A DNA stretch of 64,000 bases, from NCBI GenBank assembly GCA_030144725.1, contig JASKMD010000017.1, positions 11,562,409 through 11,626,408 of the forward strand, read 5' to 3'. The notes below the pieces were generated by a model. That model was not told where the DNA came from. It searched no databases and worked only from the letters and a program-made list of their open reading frames with translations. A program made the translations under genes and the position numbers. The DNA is from Haematococcus lacustris (taxonomy: Eukaryota; Chlorophyta; Chlorophyceae; Chlamydomonadales; Haematococcaceae). Each line of letters starts with the position of its first letter. Position 1 is the stretch's first letter. Shown here piece by piece: positions 1-11,403 of this stretch.

Positions 1-94
1 CTTCACCCATCTCCTTATCCTTCACCTCCCATCACCCCAAGCCAAGCCCGTAGCCCCGCTCAGCCACTCACCCCACCCCTCTCAGGCCCTAACC

Positions 95-361
95 ATGAAG
101 AAGAAGAGATTAAGCAAGGCGCATAGTGCCCATCTCAATGCACTAAACAACTCGCCAAGCGCTGGCTATCTGCATTGCCCTAACAACATCAAGGCTGCAG
201 CTTGTACGGCACAAACGACAAACCGTGACCTGCAGGCTGAGGTGCAGCGGCTGCGGGATGTGGTGCAGTCCCTCATGGGCACCGTGGATGGGTTGCAGGG
301 CGACCTAGACGACCTGCAGGCAGCACACCTGCATGGGAGCATGGGGCGCCAAGCCCCAAGT
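95..361 (+). CDS. Coiled-coil N-terminal ORF of a TIR transposon (element A)
   Basis: This short ORF starts with a lysine-rich MKKKRLSK segment, then a Cys-Pro containing stretch, then a heptad-like leucine/glutamine coiled coil over roughly residues 45-80. The same layout (KR.SK, LN.SP.AG, CP, then coiled coil) occurs in the minus-strand ORF at 11389-11084, so the two are homologous and belong to the same transposon family. The ORF runs directly into sequence matching the transposase-like ORF at 6372 onward, but with a frame change and stop near 368. It is probably the 5' coding part of a deletion derivative. A DNA-binding or multimerisation role is an inference from composition only. Confidence 0.5.
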
Positions 362-1092
362 GCCGTGTGACACCCGCTGGGCCAGCTACATCAGCTCAAC
401 GGTGTCCATGCTGCGCGTCTGGGCGCATGCGAGAGATGCCGTGTCACAGCTGCTTGAGCGGCAAGGAGGCCATGAAGACTGTGGATGTTCATGATTTGCA
501 GCAGCATATGGGTCAGCTCCGTGCTGAAGTGCGGCGTAAGGAGGATGCCGCAGCTGCAGCACAGCGGTCAGCAAAGGCAGAGCGCCAGATCACAGATGCA
601 GCGCACAAGGTCGGGAGGGTTGTGATTAATGTGGGTGACCATGCGTGCCAACAGCGGCTTGCAGCGGCCCATGCCCTTGCCTTTGGGGGGCATGATTATG
701 GCCACACAACTGTCGAGGAGGCAATGAAGATGACAGGAAAGCAGCTTCAGTCATACCTCCAGTTTCACAAGCAGGAGGTACACACGAGCTGGAGGGTACC
801 CAAGCTACTGAGCCACGTGTGCACCCACATCCGTGGGAAGCTTGACGCAGCTGCGCCCCCTCAGCAGCAGCTGACACCTGCAGGCACCACTCCTGAGCTG
901 GCTGAGCCTGCTGGTGCACCCCCTCAGCAGCAGCAACAGCTGGCAGCGGCAAGCACGTCCCGTAAGCGTGGGGCACCTGCAGCTAACAAGTCGAGGGCAG
1001 CAAAGCAAGGTGAGACAACAACACGAACTGCACCTAGCACCTTGTTTAAGCGTAGTACAGCAGCCGGCAGCAGCAGCTCCAAAAGCTCATAG
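362..1092 (+). pseudogene. Internally deleted transposase-like ORF (element A)
   Basis: The sequence matches the longer ORF of element B (6372-7860) almost base for base. It carries the CDTRWASY-like block (362-470) and then jumps directly to the block beginning KEAMKTVDVHD (471 on), while in element B about 785 bp separate the two. The join is at a short shared GGCAAG/GCAAGG motif, so a microhomology-mediated internal deletion is likely. The C-terminal part is Gln/Ala/Pro-rich. The first block is out of frame with the second, so a complete protein cannot be made. Confidence 0.7.
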
Positions 1093-1434
1093 TGGTATCC
1101 AGTCGTCACGACTGCCGTCGTCGCGTCCACATGCCAAAAGCAAAACATGTTCCGACTGCTGCTGCGTGTTGCAGGTGCCACTCACAACAGCGTGGCGAAG
1201 CGTGCTAGTGCGGCGCGCCTCGCATGTGGCGAAATCGCATGAATTCAAATGTGTATCTTTGGACAGGCACTGAGCACCGCTGAGAGCGACATAGTTTTTG
1301 CTGCGTCTGCCACTTCGTAGATATGGCTCTCCTCTGTTCAAAGCACTGTTTACATATATTTTTGACTGAGTGGCTGCGGAGATACGGGCTTCGTATCACA
1401 GGGGGGTGGTTTTCAGGTAGTTGGGAACGCCTGA

Positions 1435-3650
1435 CCCTAGGCCTCTACACTCCATAGCAAAGGCCCCTGACAGTAGAGTTTGTTAACGAACAGCAGCTTT
1501 TGCTTCAACATCAATCCATGCCGTAGGTGCCACAACGTGCATACCCCACTCGCTGGGTACAATAGATGAGCAACATGTATCTAAAGGCAAACATCACCAA
1601 GGCAAACATCACCAGCACCGATTGTGATTGTGGTGCTTGGGATTGTGGTGCTTGGGCTCCTGCAATTGACACGCCATGGCTCACTGAGCTTTTTGAGTAA
1701 TATTGCTTCTTCTGACACAGATGGGCATATGAGTATAGTAGTCTTTGAAAGTGCGGTCAGCACAAACATAAGACATCTCTCTGAGTTTTGGCTGGATTTG
1801 CTGCTTTGGCTGCAAATCCTACCTGCTCAGCGGAGCCGCAGCTGAAGCTCGAATTAGCCATTTACGTATGCTGTGGTGTACTCGGAAACTCCTGCATCAT
1901 CAGATGTTCGTCGGGTAACCTGTGGTGGCGCAGGATAGGTGGCAACTGCTGCGTGCACCTCACCTCGCGGGCTGGCAGCAGCGCCTATGCGTAGAGCACC
2001 AAGAGCACGCCTGCACTGCGCGATGTCTTGAGGGTGGCCGGCGGATCCCAACCACCCTGCCGACCACAATCGAAGCAGCTGCCGGTTGCTGCCAAAACTA
2101 GAGTCCGCGTTTATGCCATGCCGCGCGGGGCTAAAGCCATCGGCCTGCTCCCGGAGCAATCGGTCGCATGTGACGGTCTTACATGCCAAAACATCAGAGT
2201 TGGGAGGCCCTGACTCATAGTGTGTGACATGATATGAATCCCTGCCATTGTTCACTCACTGAAAGCATTGTGGTGCAGCATAACCCATCGCGTACCTTAT
2301 GCTAAAGTGGAGCTGACTGTGTAGTTTCAATCCAGAACTCGCCCAGGCTGGACCGGGGGCCGGGTTTGCAGCAGCCCTGCATGGTCGCGGTCGGGGCCAC
2401 GGTTAGTTAAGCTCACGCGGTCATTTCTGCAGCTACGCATCGGAACAAAAGCGGAATGTTCTTACTAACAGCTAACCCAGCAAGACGGCCGACGACATGT
2501 GTTCGGTAAAAGGTCACAACTCGAGCACAGAGCTACGTGGGGCTCACCACAGCACCTCTTAACTTCCAGCTATGACCAAACAAGCTTTGCTTCGAGGGGT
2601 CCACTTTGGCGGGCGCAAGGAATAATCAAGGGACAGCCCTGACTAGACCTATGCAGCTAGCGGGTGCAAAAATCGCGGCACGAGGTGGCCTGGTTGGCCC
2701 ATGCTGGCCCATTCGAACTTTTTCTCACGGGTGTCACAGCTGACTGATGGTCAGGCTAGACAAGCAAGCCAAAAAAGGCTCATTTTTCGGACGGACCTAA
2801 CTAACTCTATACACCGCCTCACGATGTAAGATTGGCACGCCTTGACGCAGCGCCGCGCACGTCAGCATCGGCTCAGAGGAACAGGCCTATGGTGATCGGC
2901 TGGTCCGCGACCCCGTCCAATGTTCGGGGGCCCCGACCAGCACACAACGCTAGCAGCGCTCCATCGCTCTTATTTGCGCCCTAAAGTATGTGTGTTGTTG
3001 CGGCGATGTCTTCGGCGATGTCCAGGTGCCTACTGGGTGTCGACAGTGTGTGCTACATGCTGCTTGCTAGAGGCTTGTCTCATGGCCGGGTTGAGGGGGT
3101 ACGCCGTGAGGCTTTGGACCTGAAACTTCTTCAGCCGCTAGCTGTACCACACACTCACACCCTGGCACTGACTTGACCTCAACATGCATCAGATCGGTCA
3201 ATGGCGAGTGGTGGTGAGGGACACACTGCCAAAAGATCTAACTGTATGCCAAACGTACCAAACGCCTTGCAATGCACACCAGGGGAACCGCATTGGATAC
3301 ATGCACAAAAGTGTACTGTGGAGGAAGCGGAATGACATGTCTGCTGGTACTAAATCCGGAAAAACATGAAAAATCTCTGGAAAACGCGTCGCACATGGCC
3401 ATGCCAAGGAAGTTTTGCCCGAAATGATGGCCTTTCCGCCAGCCTCAACTGTACACATTGGTAGCAAAGACTCCTATCCTGCCGTTGGAGTCGTCGATGG
3501 ACCTTTCGGTCGATGCCAGCCGCACTTAGATGGTTGGCACGAAGCGAAGCCTAGCCGGGTCCGCTAAAATGGCTGCGCTTGTATCCACTGGCCGTGCTCC
3601 ATAGGCCCGCACTGCTGGCTTCATCGCTAATCAAGCCCAGGCAAGGCCCA
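1435..3650. other. Intergenic, no gene seen
   Basis: No ORF in this 2.2 kb has the composition or motifs of a real protein. Small direct repeats occur at 1580-1616 (AAGGCAAACATCACC twice) and 1622-1652 (GATTGTGGTGCTTGG twice). The GC content is lower than in the surrounding coding regions. Confidence 0.5.
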
Positions 3651-3660
3651 GGCAGCCTAG

Positions 3661-3912
3661 CCCAGCCCAGCCCAGCCCAGCCCAGCCCAGCCCAGCCCAG
3701 CCCAGCCCAGCCCAGCCCAGCCCAGCCCAGCCCAGCCCAGCCCAGCCCAGCCCAGCCCAGCCCAGCCCAGCCCAGCCCAGCCCAGCCCAGCCCAGCCCAG
3801 CCCAGCCCAGCCCAGCCCAGCCCAGCCCAGCCCAGCCCAGCCCAGCCCAGCCCAGCCCAGCCCAGCCCAGCCCAGCCCAGCCCAGCCCAGCCCAGCCCAG
3901 CCCAGCCCAGCC
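3661..3912. repeat. (CCCAG)n pentanucleotide tandem repeat, about 50 copies
   Basis: Pure CCCAG units run for about 250 bp. All frames are open through the array, which gives artefactual ORFs of Pro-Ser-Pro-Ala-Gln or Gly-Trp-Ala-Gly-Leu type on the two strands. The flank carries imperfect CCAGAGCCC units to 3950. No gene could be joined across it. Confidence 0.95.
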
Positions 3913-5459
3913 AAGTGCCAGAGCCCAGCCCTTGCAAGTGCCAGAGCCCTTGCCCATACCATGCATGCAGTGATTGCCACACAACACAAGTGACATTTTC
4001 ATGTACTAATGTAACACAAGTGTCAGCTTCATGATCTGATGTAGGTTGAGTGTCCCGATGCAATGATGTATGGTTGAGGGCCGGACGGGCCAGCCGCAAA
4101 CAGCTTTTCAGGCAATGTCTGCCGCACATGTTATTAGATAGGAGGGTTCGGAGCTGGAGTTTGTGTTGGTTGCGGGGCATTATTAACATTCACAGCTTTG
4201 CGGGAGCTAGGGAGCCGAGCTACCCAGTACAACCGACTGAACGGACCTGGCTAGCGAGAAAGACGGGCCCCGGCCTCAGACTTTATACGTATGTATGTAG
4301 CTCCCTATAGCGACCTTATTGCGTGGACACAACTTTAGGCCAAACACCCTGCTGGCCTGCGCTTCAACGCCGCTCACTATTTTAGCACGTTGAACCTGAC
4401 GGTGCAATCGCGGTAGCAAATGGTGGCCTGGATGTGGAGAACAGCATGGTAGCCAATTTTCCCCTTGCTTGTCTAGCCTGACTGATGGTCACCCGGCTAC
4501 CCCTCCCATTAAACCACCAACCCCCCAAACGATAAGTGACAACGGCTTTTCCGGACTCATTTCTGCACGGATGTACACGCGGATTGAAGCGTCGGAATGC
4601 GGCCACGCTGAGCCACACGCTGAGCTGGTCGGGCATGTTGCCGGGTATCCGACCCTACCGAGCCTGCGAACTTGATGTACGCTGACCCAGTAGCAGTGAT
4701 TCCCTGTTCAATGCGATGGATAGTGCGCGATGTGCGAGGAGCCCGACCTCATGTCCAACATAATAACCCACATGCGCTGGCTCTGGGGCGACGGAACTAG
4801 GCTCAGGGGCTTTGAAACTAGGAGGAGACCACGGCATAAGCATAACAGTGGCAACTGCATCATTCACTTGCTAATTAAGCTCCATAAGGTGGGCTAAACC
4901 TCCCCCATGCTGCCCCACTCTGCTGATGCCAGTCTGACCACCATTGAACTCAATTGAACTCTCCAGACTTGCGTCACTGGCTAGGGAACTCACTGTGAAC
5001 CCCCTGCCAAAGTCTCAACTCTTGCTGAGATTTGCCCATATGTGTTTTAGAAGCTGGCGTGTGCACATGTCTGCAGCATGCCGACATCCAAATATCACCC
5101 CTACAAACGTCAGGGGGGCCAGGCTGCTCGCTGTGCGTGTTGTGTGAGGTCTACGCCAGCTGCCAGCACTGGCTGGGTGGAGATTCATGTGGAGGGGGAG
5201 GCTGTGTAAGATGATGTTGAGAAAACTGGGCTCCATCCGTAAAGTGTACCGCAGTGTATCGCAGCGGAGAACTCTGCATCCTACGTTGTGGGTGTTGTGA
5301 AGCAGCCCTTGAAAGGCCCATCGCGCAGAGTGGAACCGTACGTGAGCTCTTGGCTTGTCTGAGTATGAGCGTTTGTAACACTGTCCTAGATGAGCTTAAC
5401 CTAGTATGTAGCATGCTGTAATTCCCAATGGTCGAGCTGTGGCATTGCCCTCCAGGTAA

Positions 5460-5799
5460 GGGGGGGACGTGGGCTCATTGCCACATTTCCGCAACCGTTC
5501 TCCGATCCGACTGCTTCTGCCGATGCGCAGGCTCGTGTTGAGCAACCTAAGCGACGCGGGCGGTCGCAGCGATGACTGCATGCCCCGAAATAGTTCAAAT
5601 TTGAATTACTAACTTTGATGCTTTGCTGTGCACGGCCTACTGACTGGATAATTATTCTGGATGGGTGAAAGGTAGCTGGCTGGGTTGGCTACATACTGAG
5701 CCAGCTAGCATTACATTTGGCGCAGCGAGTGCAGAGTTACAGCCGTCCTACTACCAGGGGTCGGTTTCCTGTCATTTTTAAACAGTTGGGAGCGCCTGA
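5460..5799 (+). mobile_element. Element E: 3' end remnant of a TCAGG-type TIR transposon
   Basis: This stretch is an inverted, diverged copy of 10490-10810, the 3' end of element C. Shared blocks include the CGCAACCGTTCTCCGATC region, the TAATTATCTAGTCAGTAGGCC-like region and CTACCAGGGGTCGGTTTCCTG. It ends in AGTTGGGAGCGCCTGA at 5799, the family terminus. No coding sequence remains. Confidence 0.65.
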
Positions 5800-6269
5800 A
5801 GTCCACCTACTCAATATCTTGATGTAACGTTTGTTGCGTCTGCTGCGATGTGATATTGCGCGTTTAATGTAAGACTGGAATTGCCATCGGAGTCTTTCGA
5901 TGCGGGCAGCCACATGTGACCCCGGATGTGTCCCAATCGCAGACCGTGGTTAGCTACACCGGTAAGCTACGTCCTTGGCTATCCGTTAGCGATGCACGAC
6001 ATGTCGGTGGCGCACACCACTGAAGTCCGGCAAACATGGCTGCGCGAGGTTCCTGATGGTGCAGGCCGCTTGGCGAGGATGTGAAGGAACCCGGGTTTGT
6101 GTGTGGCAGCGCTGTATCGCTGTAATGGTGAGCGGCACAGTAGGGATTTGGCACCCCCTCCAGCTATAATCCGCTTCATGTTTTGCACCATTGAACAAAC
6201 AGCTTGACCTCACACATACCATTTGTAGCATACTCATTAACGCGTCCATAGCACTATGCAACTCAATCA

Positions 6270-7008
6270 TTGGGTTTGTATGTGACAAGTTATACCGCTT
6301 ACAAGGTACACATGCTGATGTTCTTCGTCTCTGAGCAGTGCGTCCTCCCCAACCCACACCGGCCAGGCAAGACATCCCAAGTGCCGTGTGACACACGCTG
6401 GGCCAGCTACATCAGCTCAACGGTGACCATGCTGCGCGTCTGGGCGCATGCGAGAGATGCTGTGTCACAGCTGCTTGAGCGGCAGAAGGGTATGTCTCCA
6501 CCATGGGCTGTCACCCTTGGCCAGCTGCTCCAAGACAACAGCCTGCTGCTCAGGCTCAGCGTGGTGGCAATGGTTGGGGAGAGCTTCTTGGTGCCCGAGC
6601 TCATGTGGGCCAGCAAGGATGACGGCCTGCACGCTTTTGAGCTCTACCGCCACACCCAGGATGTGCTAGCTCGTCTGGGGACCTGGGACACATTGCCCCT
6701 TCTGGCAGGTCTGCATAGCCAGTTGCAACACTTGGTGCCAGCAGATCAACGCGAGCAGCAGAAGCAGCAGCTTGCGACCTATTTGCAGGAGCACTGTGGT
6801 GCTATGTGGACTTACTACCAGCATCATGTGCAGGCTCAAAGGCTTTGCCCCACCTCTTCGCTGCTCTCGGCAGCTCAGACCAAGCTACGCGCATGGAAGT
6901 GGCGATTGATGTGGTGTACCATGCCGAGCTACGGCTGCCGCCGCCTGAGGATGGGCAGCAGCAGCAGCAGCAGCAGCGGATGCAGCAGCAGCAGCAGCAG
7001 CAGCGGAT

Positions 7009-7045
<37 letters not shown>

Positions 7046-8098
7046 GAGGACCCTTATGGCACTTGGCGTCAATATGCATCTGACATTCGTGCCATGGCTG
7101 TGAACGGCGACCCTGGCAGCCCCGCATTGCGCCTTCACCTCGAACAGTACTACCTTGCCTGCCCCATCTCCAATGCCCCAGTGGAGTCCTTGTTGCAGCT
7201 GTTGAAGCATGGTGGTGGCAGGTACATGGAGCTGCCAGCTCTGCTGCAGTTGATGTCCCTGCACACATGCAAGGAGGCCATGAAGACTGTGGATGTTCAT
7301 GATTTGCAGCAGCATATGGGTCAGCTCCGTGCTGAAGTGCGGCGTAAGGAGGATGCCACAGCTGCAGCACAGCGGTCAGCAAAGGCAGAGCGCCAGATCA
7401 CAGATGCAGCGCACAAGGTCGGGAGGGTTGTGATTAATGTGGGTGACCATGCGTGCCAACAGCGGCTTGCAGCGGCCCATGCCCTTGCCTTTGGGGGGCA
7501 TGATTATGGCCACACAACTGTCGAGGAGGCAATGAAGATGACAGGAAAGCAGCTTCAGTCATACCTCCAGCTTCACAAGCAGGAGGTACACACGAGCTGG
7601 AGGGTACCCAAGCTACTGAGCCACGTGTGCACCCACATCCATGGGAAGCTTGCCGCAGCTGCGCCCCCTCAGCAGCAGCTGACACCTGCAGGCACCACCC
7701 CTGAGCTGGCTGAGCCTGCTGGTGCACCCCCTCAGCAGCAGCAACAGCTGGCAGCGGCAAGCACGTCCCGTAAGCGTGGGGCACCTGCAGCTAACAAGTC
7801 GAGGGCAGCAAAGCAAGGTGAGACAACACCATGTACTGCACCTAGCACCTTGTTTAAGCGTGGTAGAGCAGCCGGTAATGCACTAGCGCCAGCAGCAGCT
7901 CCAAAAGCTCATAGTGGTATCCAGTCGTCACGACTGCCGTCGTCGCGTCCACATGCCAAAAGCAAAACATGTTCCGACTGCTGCTGCGTGTTGCAGGTGC
8001 CACTCACAACAGCGTGGCGAAGCGTGCTAGTGCGGCGCGCCTCGCATGTGGCGAAATCGCATGAATTCAAATGTGTATCTTTGGACAGGCACTGAGCA
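6270..8098 (+). pseudogene. Transposase-like protein of element B, hAT-like DTRW motif, frameshifted
   Basis: This is the longest copy of the family. From about 6372 it reads PCDTRWASYISS, a motif resembling the DTRW(N)S block of hAT transposases, followed by a helical region to about 6835. The reading frame then changes by one base near 6835. The second frame (to the stop at 8096-8098) encodes a Gln-tract linker from CAG repeats at 6957-7043, then YYLACPISNAPVESLLQLLK and a long Lys/Ala/Gln-rich tail. The minus-strand ORF 55821-54814 is a diverged homologue of that second part, so the second frame is genuine. Whether the frame change is a mutation or an unrecognised short intron cannot be told. 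Assignment to hAT is tentative because confirmed relatives have 7-bp target duplications. Confidence 0.55.
6957..7043 (+). repeat. CAG triplet tract interrupted by ATG
   Basis: Three CAG runs separated by CGGATG units lie inside the transposase-like ORF and encode poly-Gln in the coding frame. The array is absent from element A because it lies in the deleted part. Confidence 0.9.
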
Positions 8099-8256
8099 CC
8101 GCTGAGAGCGAGATAGTTTTTGCTGCGTCTGCCATTTCGTAGATATGACTCTCCTCTGTTCGAAGCACTGTTTACATATATTTTTGACTGAGTGGCTGCG
8201 GAGATACGGGCTTCGTATCACAGGGGGGTGGTTTTCAGGTAGTTGGGAACGCCTGA
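8090..8256 (+). mobile_element. 3' terminal region of element B
   Basis: The sequence from the stop codon to AGTTGGGAACGCCTGA is nearly identical to 1270-1434. Similarity ends abruptly at 8256, where unique DNA (CTGGCAGAC) begins, so this is the element boundary. The 5' boundary of element B was not found between 5800 and 6270. Confidence 0.65.
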
Positions 8257-8519
8257 CTGGCAGACTGCCCGTCACCGTGGGTGCCAGCAGCTCGGGCGCG
8301 CGGGCGCAAGCGCGACGCAGAAATAGGGCGTTCCGCGTTAAAATGACAACTCAACTCTCACCAGGCACGCCGCAAAGTCAAATGTCCCTTACGTGGTGGT
8401 TGGGAGGGGTAGCCACCAACCGCTGGATGACCGAGGAATGCTGCACACTGCCACTGGCACCTGCCGACAAAGGAAAGCGCAACACGCACAACAGCTTGAT
8501 GTACGTAGGCGGGGGGTCT

Positions 8520-8745
8520 AGCCTTTCGTCAAGCCTTGCGGCTTATTGGCTGCACCCGGTGCGGAAGCGGGGCGCTTGTGTTTCTTTTTCGGCAACACAT
8601 CAGGGGCTTGACAACGTGATCGAAGCGGAGTGGCCGTGCTGGGGGTGCTTCGGGTCACCATCCAACCGGAGTGCCGGCTACTGCAGTGAGGCGGAAGTGA
8701 GGTCCATTGCATATATAAACATATTTTTGATTATAGTTGACAGAC
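8520..8745 (-). mobile_element. 5' end fragment of a Fanzor subfamily II element
   Basis: This is a reverse-orientation copy of the 5' module at 54185-54370 and of 63247-63471. The shared order is a TATGTAATGGA..CACTTCCGCC block, then GCACTCCGGTT, then CACCCCCAGCACGG.CACTCCG. It reads into a short lysine-rich coding start (PKKKHKRP) equivalent to PEKKRKRP at 54335-54358, a likely nuclear localisation signal. Nothing of the nuclease body follows; the frame stops at 8518. Confidence 0.6.
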
Positions 8746-9149
8746 TTGCAGTCAGCTGTGACACGTACTGAACAAAAGCTATTTGTTTTTACAGCTCAGG
8801 CCAGGCTGGAGTCACTCAAAAGGCTCTCACAGTATGTGCAGGCTATGTAGGGTTACTCTACTGTTTAGCTACTCTTATCAGAGAGAACGCACCCCAATCC
8901 TTGCAAGCCAGCTCCTACACCCTACAGCCATCTGAACATCTACTTCATAACAACGCAAGAGTTGCAACTAAGCCCAGGCTGTGGGGCAGTTCCAGCTGCT
9001 TTGGACACACCAGCTTGTGACTCTTTTTTCTTAACTTTATTCTTCTCATGACTCTTAACTATCAATTACTACATTCATCTGCCCTGTAGTTTTGAATGTT
9101 AGCCCCAGGAAGCACTGTGTTCATGTGTTCAATGTCTTTGAGATTGCGA

Positions 9150-9345
9150 CTGCCTATCTCAACACATGCCTCCCATGCTCATACACCTGCAGGACCTTTC
9201 TGAGTGTGGCTATCTTAGACAGCGACTCACTAGTGTAGGGGGGAGGGCCCCTACCTGGTGTGAATGGAAGGCCGGAAACTGAAGGGCCATGGCTGGCCAA
9301 CCCTGCTGCTGTAAGTGCACCCTGGCTGCTGCAGTTGGGCGACTG
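9150..9345 (-). pseudogene. Fragment related to the 14.9-15.9 kb transposon ORF
   Basis: The minus strand encodes LPFTPGRGPPPYTSESLSKI followed by a V..VYEHGRH block, which matches the middle of the ORF at 15912-14884. Upstream of it (minus sense) is one degenerate unit of the CCAGGGTGCA minisatellite found at 15370-15600. It is a short dispersed fragment without a start codon or continuation. Confidence 0.55.
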
Positions 9346-9359
9346 AGTTGGACCAGTAG

Positions 9360-9542
9360 TGGCCACTAGCAGCCACTAGCGGGAACACTAGTGGGCTATA
9401 GTAGCCCGACTCAAATGGTGTTGATGGGCTGTGTGGAGTATACCCAATGCACATGGACATGTGCACGAGTGCCTATCAACTACATCATTGCCTGACCCCT
9501 AAGGGCTATTGTGTAGAGTTGGCATGACCTGCATGCACTAAT
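9360..9542 (-). ncRNA. Conserved 3' non-coding block of Fanzor I (candidate guide-RNA region), copy 1
   Basis: The block directly follows Fanzor copy 1 and is conserved with 24356-24620 (+) and 58215-58423 (-). Shared segments in order are CCAACTCTACACAATAGCCC, GGTCAGGCAAT, GTGCATTGGGTATACTCCAC, and a terminal inverted repeat CCACTAG..CTAGTGG. Conservation of non-coding DNA just past the stop codon fits the usual position of omega/fRNA in TnpB/Fanzor loci. That function is an inference; it may instead be only a 3' UTR or element end. Confidence 0.4.
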
Positions 9543-9593
9543 TTAAGCTGATAACAACTCAACAAAGGGGGGCACACACAACGGTGCCTCAGC

Positions 9594-9627
<34 letters not shown>

Positions 9628-10190
9628 GCCTTGGGGCTGGGCTTGTCGCGCAGCCGCTTGTAGCCCAGGCCAGGGTACTCCTTGCCCTTGGTTGTCAGAG
9701 CTCCCTGGTCCGGCCAGTAGCACAGCTCCAGTGGGCGCCACCTGCTCTCCCCAATGCGCTGCATGTTCAGCGCTGCATTGCAGTCCCTGTCCAGCCACCT
9801 GCCTGGCTGTGGTGCTGGCTTGGCTTTGGCAGCCTTGCCCTTGCCTTTGCCCTCGGCGGGCTCAGCTGCCTGCTCAGCCTCGGTGCGCTTGGCTGGCGGG
9901 GGAGTGCTTGGCCCTGGCTCTGAGGCTGCTGGCTGTGTGGCTTCCTGGCTGTTGCGTGGGGGCTGTGGGGGCTTGCGGGGGGCCACTACCAGGCACCACA
10001 TCAGGCCTTGCACTGGCTGGTCACGCTGCGGGCTCCAGGCTGGGCGCAGCAGGCGGAGGTCACAGTTTGCATTGAAGTCGGATTCACAGTCCCAATCCAT
10101 GCTGGCAGGCCGGGCAGGGGCAGGCTGGGCAGGGGCACGTGGGATGAGTGGGGGGAGGGGGGGAGCATCAGGGGCTTGGGGGGGCTGCAC
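9543..10190 (-). pseudogene. Fanzor subfamily I C-terminal fragment (copy 1)
   Basis: The ORF holds the C-terminal RuvC-III region of a Fanzor/TnpB-like nuclease: GRWLDRDCNAALNMQRIGES, equivalent to the DRD.NAA.N signature whose Asp is catalytic. Before it lie LLRPAWSPQRDQPVQGLMWC and a Pro/Glu/Lys-rich linker of about 70 residues in the place of a zinc ribbon. A tail with a Gln tract follows. The normal stop (TAG, as in copies 2 and 7) is replaced by TTG, so the frame reads through into the conserved 3' block and ends at 9543. RuvC-I and RuvC-II are missing, so this is a deletion derivative. A lysine-rich 5' piece of the same element lies at 10290-10425. Confidence 0.8.
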
Positions 10191-10259
10191 GGCTGGAGGA
10201 AGAGGGGCGCTGCGGTACCCCGGGGAGGGGTAGCTTACCAGGCATGTCAGAAATATAAC

Positions 10260-10440
10260 TCACGTAGCTCACAGTCCTGTCGTTGCTTTCCTTGAGGCGA
10301 GCGAGACGCTGCGTTGGAACCTGCGTTTCAGTTTCTTTCCCGGGTCCTTCTCTTGCTTGTCGTTTCCCTTCCGCTTCTTCTCAGTTATCACGCGATGCGC
10401 ATTAAACACAGTCGCAGCCCAACAGGAGCCCCATTAGGAA
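10260..10440 (-). pseudogene. Fanzor subfamily I 5' exon remnant (lysine-rich), copy 1
   Basis: On the minus strand this encodes a basic stretch (EKKRKGNDKQEKDPGKKLKR) followed by a segment equivalent to the exon at 23644-23713. It is homologous to 23480-23713, upstream of Fanzor copy 2. The order 5' basic exon, deletion, C-terminal exon is shared by copies 1 and 2. The basic stretch resembles a nuclear localisation signal. Confidence 0.5.
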
Positions 10441-11083
10441 TGCGGGCATATTTCACTGCCCACATGCCAATAATCGATGACAATCGAAGTCAGGGGACCC
10501 CAACTAACAGAAAACCTACCCCTGGTAGTAGGACGGCTGTAACTCTGCACTCCCTGCGCCAAATATTATGCTAGATGATTCACAATGTAGGCAACCCAGC
10601 CAGCTACCCCTCACCCACTTCATATAATTATCTAGTCAGTAGGCCGTGCACAGTTAAGCATCAAAGTCAGTAATTCAAATTTAAGCCGTTGCGGAGCATG
10701 CAGTCATCGCTGCGACCGACAGCGTCGCTTAGGCTGCTCTACATGAGCATGCGCATCGGCAGCAGCAGTCGGATCGGAGAACGGTTGCGGGAATGTGGCA
10801 CGAAGGCGGTTGGCAGGTTCGGTTACAGCTACAGCCTGTGTCGCTACAGCCTGTGTCGCGCACTCCACAACCTGGTTCTGCGCTGGGTGCTGTCTAACTA
10901 TGCCACCTATGTCAACTATGTCATCGCTTGTGCTTGGCAGCTCTCTTGGGCAGCTCCAACCCAACAGGTGGGGTACGCGTGGAAAGCGTGCAGCCAGGAG
11001 CCGGCGCAGCTGCACCTAGCTTGCTACCTTGAGCTGGAGCAGTGGCGATTGCAGCTAGAGCCAACTGATACATGTGCCGTAAA

Positions 11084-11389
11084 TCAGGTGATGCCGTCGG
11101 CCCCTGAGGCGACTCGACAGGGGGTGCAAGTATCATTCTCACCCTGCAGCTCCTGTTGTTCTGCCTGCAGCTGCTCCATGTCTGCCTGCAGCAGCTGATA
11201 ACTTGTCACCGCATCACTGAGGTGCTGGTGGAGCTGCTCAACCTGTGCCCGTAACACCGTGGCGTCGTTCTGTGCCTTGTTCATCTGAGCTTTCAAGCCA
11301 CTAGGGCAACATTTAAACCCTGCCTTGGGTGAGGCGTTTAGCTTTTGCAGCTGTTGACGCTTCTTCTTGCTGGGCCTCTTACCCCCCAT
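11084..11389 (-). CDS. Coiled-coil ORF of element C
   Basis: The 101-residue ORF begins MGGKRPSKKKRQQLQKLNAS, continues with a CC/CP pair, and then a coiled coil rich in Leu, Gln and Glu over residues about 35-85. It is homologous to the ORF at 95-361 of element A. The start is chosen because the basic N-terminus aligns with that copy. It may be the N-terminal exon of the transposase whose C-terminal part is seen in elements B and D. The role is unknown. Confidence 0.55.
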   Translation of the reverse strand: MGGKRPSKKKRQQLQKLNASPKAGFKCCPSGLKAQMNKAQNDATVLRAQVEQLHQHLSDAVTSYQLLQADMEQLQAEQQELQGENDTCTPCRVASGADGIT

Positions 11390-11403
11390 GGTGGTGGCTG
11401 AAC

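Larger units (their letters stand above)
1..1434 (+). mobile_element. Element A: deletion derivative of a TCAGG-type TIR transposon (left end outside window)
   Basis: The 3' end is defined by comparison with element B. The two are nearly identical from about 1018/7826 to the terminus AGTTGGGAACGCCTGA at 1434/8256, then diverge completely. That terminus is the reverse complement of the TCAGG..CCCAAC end seen at elements C and D, where target duplications confirm it. The left end is not in the window. Confidence 0.65.

Noticed and set aside
1..1092. Treating the ORFs at 95-361 and 367-1092 as one intact two-exon gene
   Set aside because: The second ORF lacks 785 bp present in the parent element and the joining block is in another frame.
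3551..4189. Gly-Trp-Ala-Gly-Leu ORF
   Set aside because: It is an artefact of (CCCAG)n; no conserved flanking exon or start context was found.
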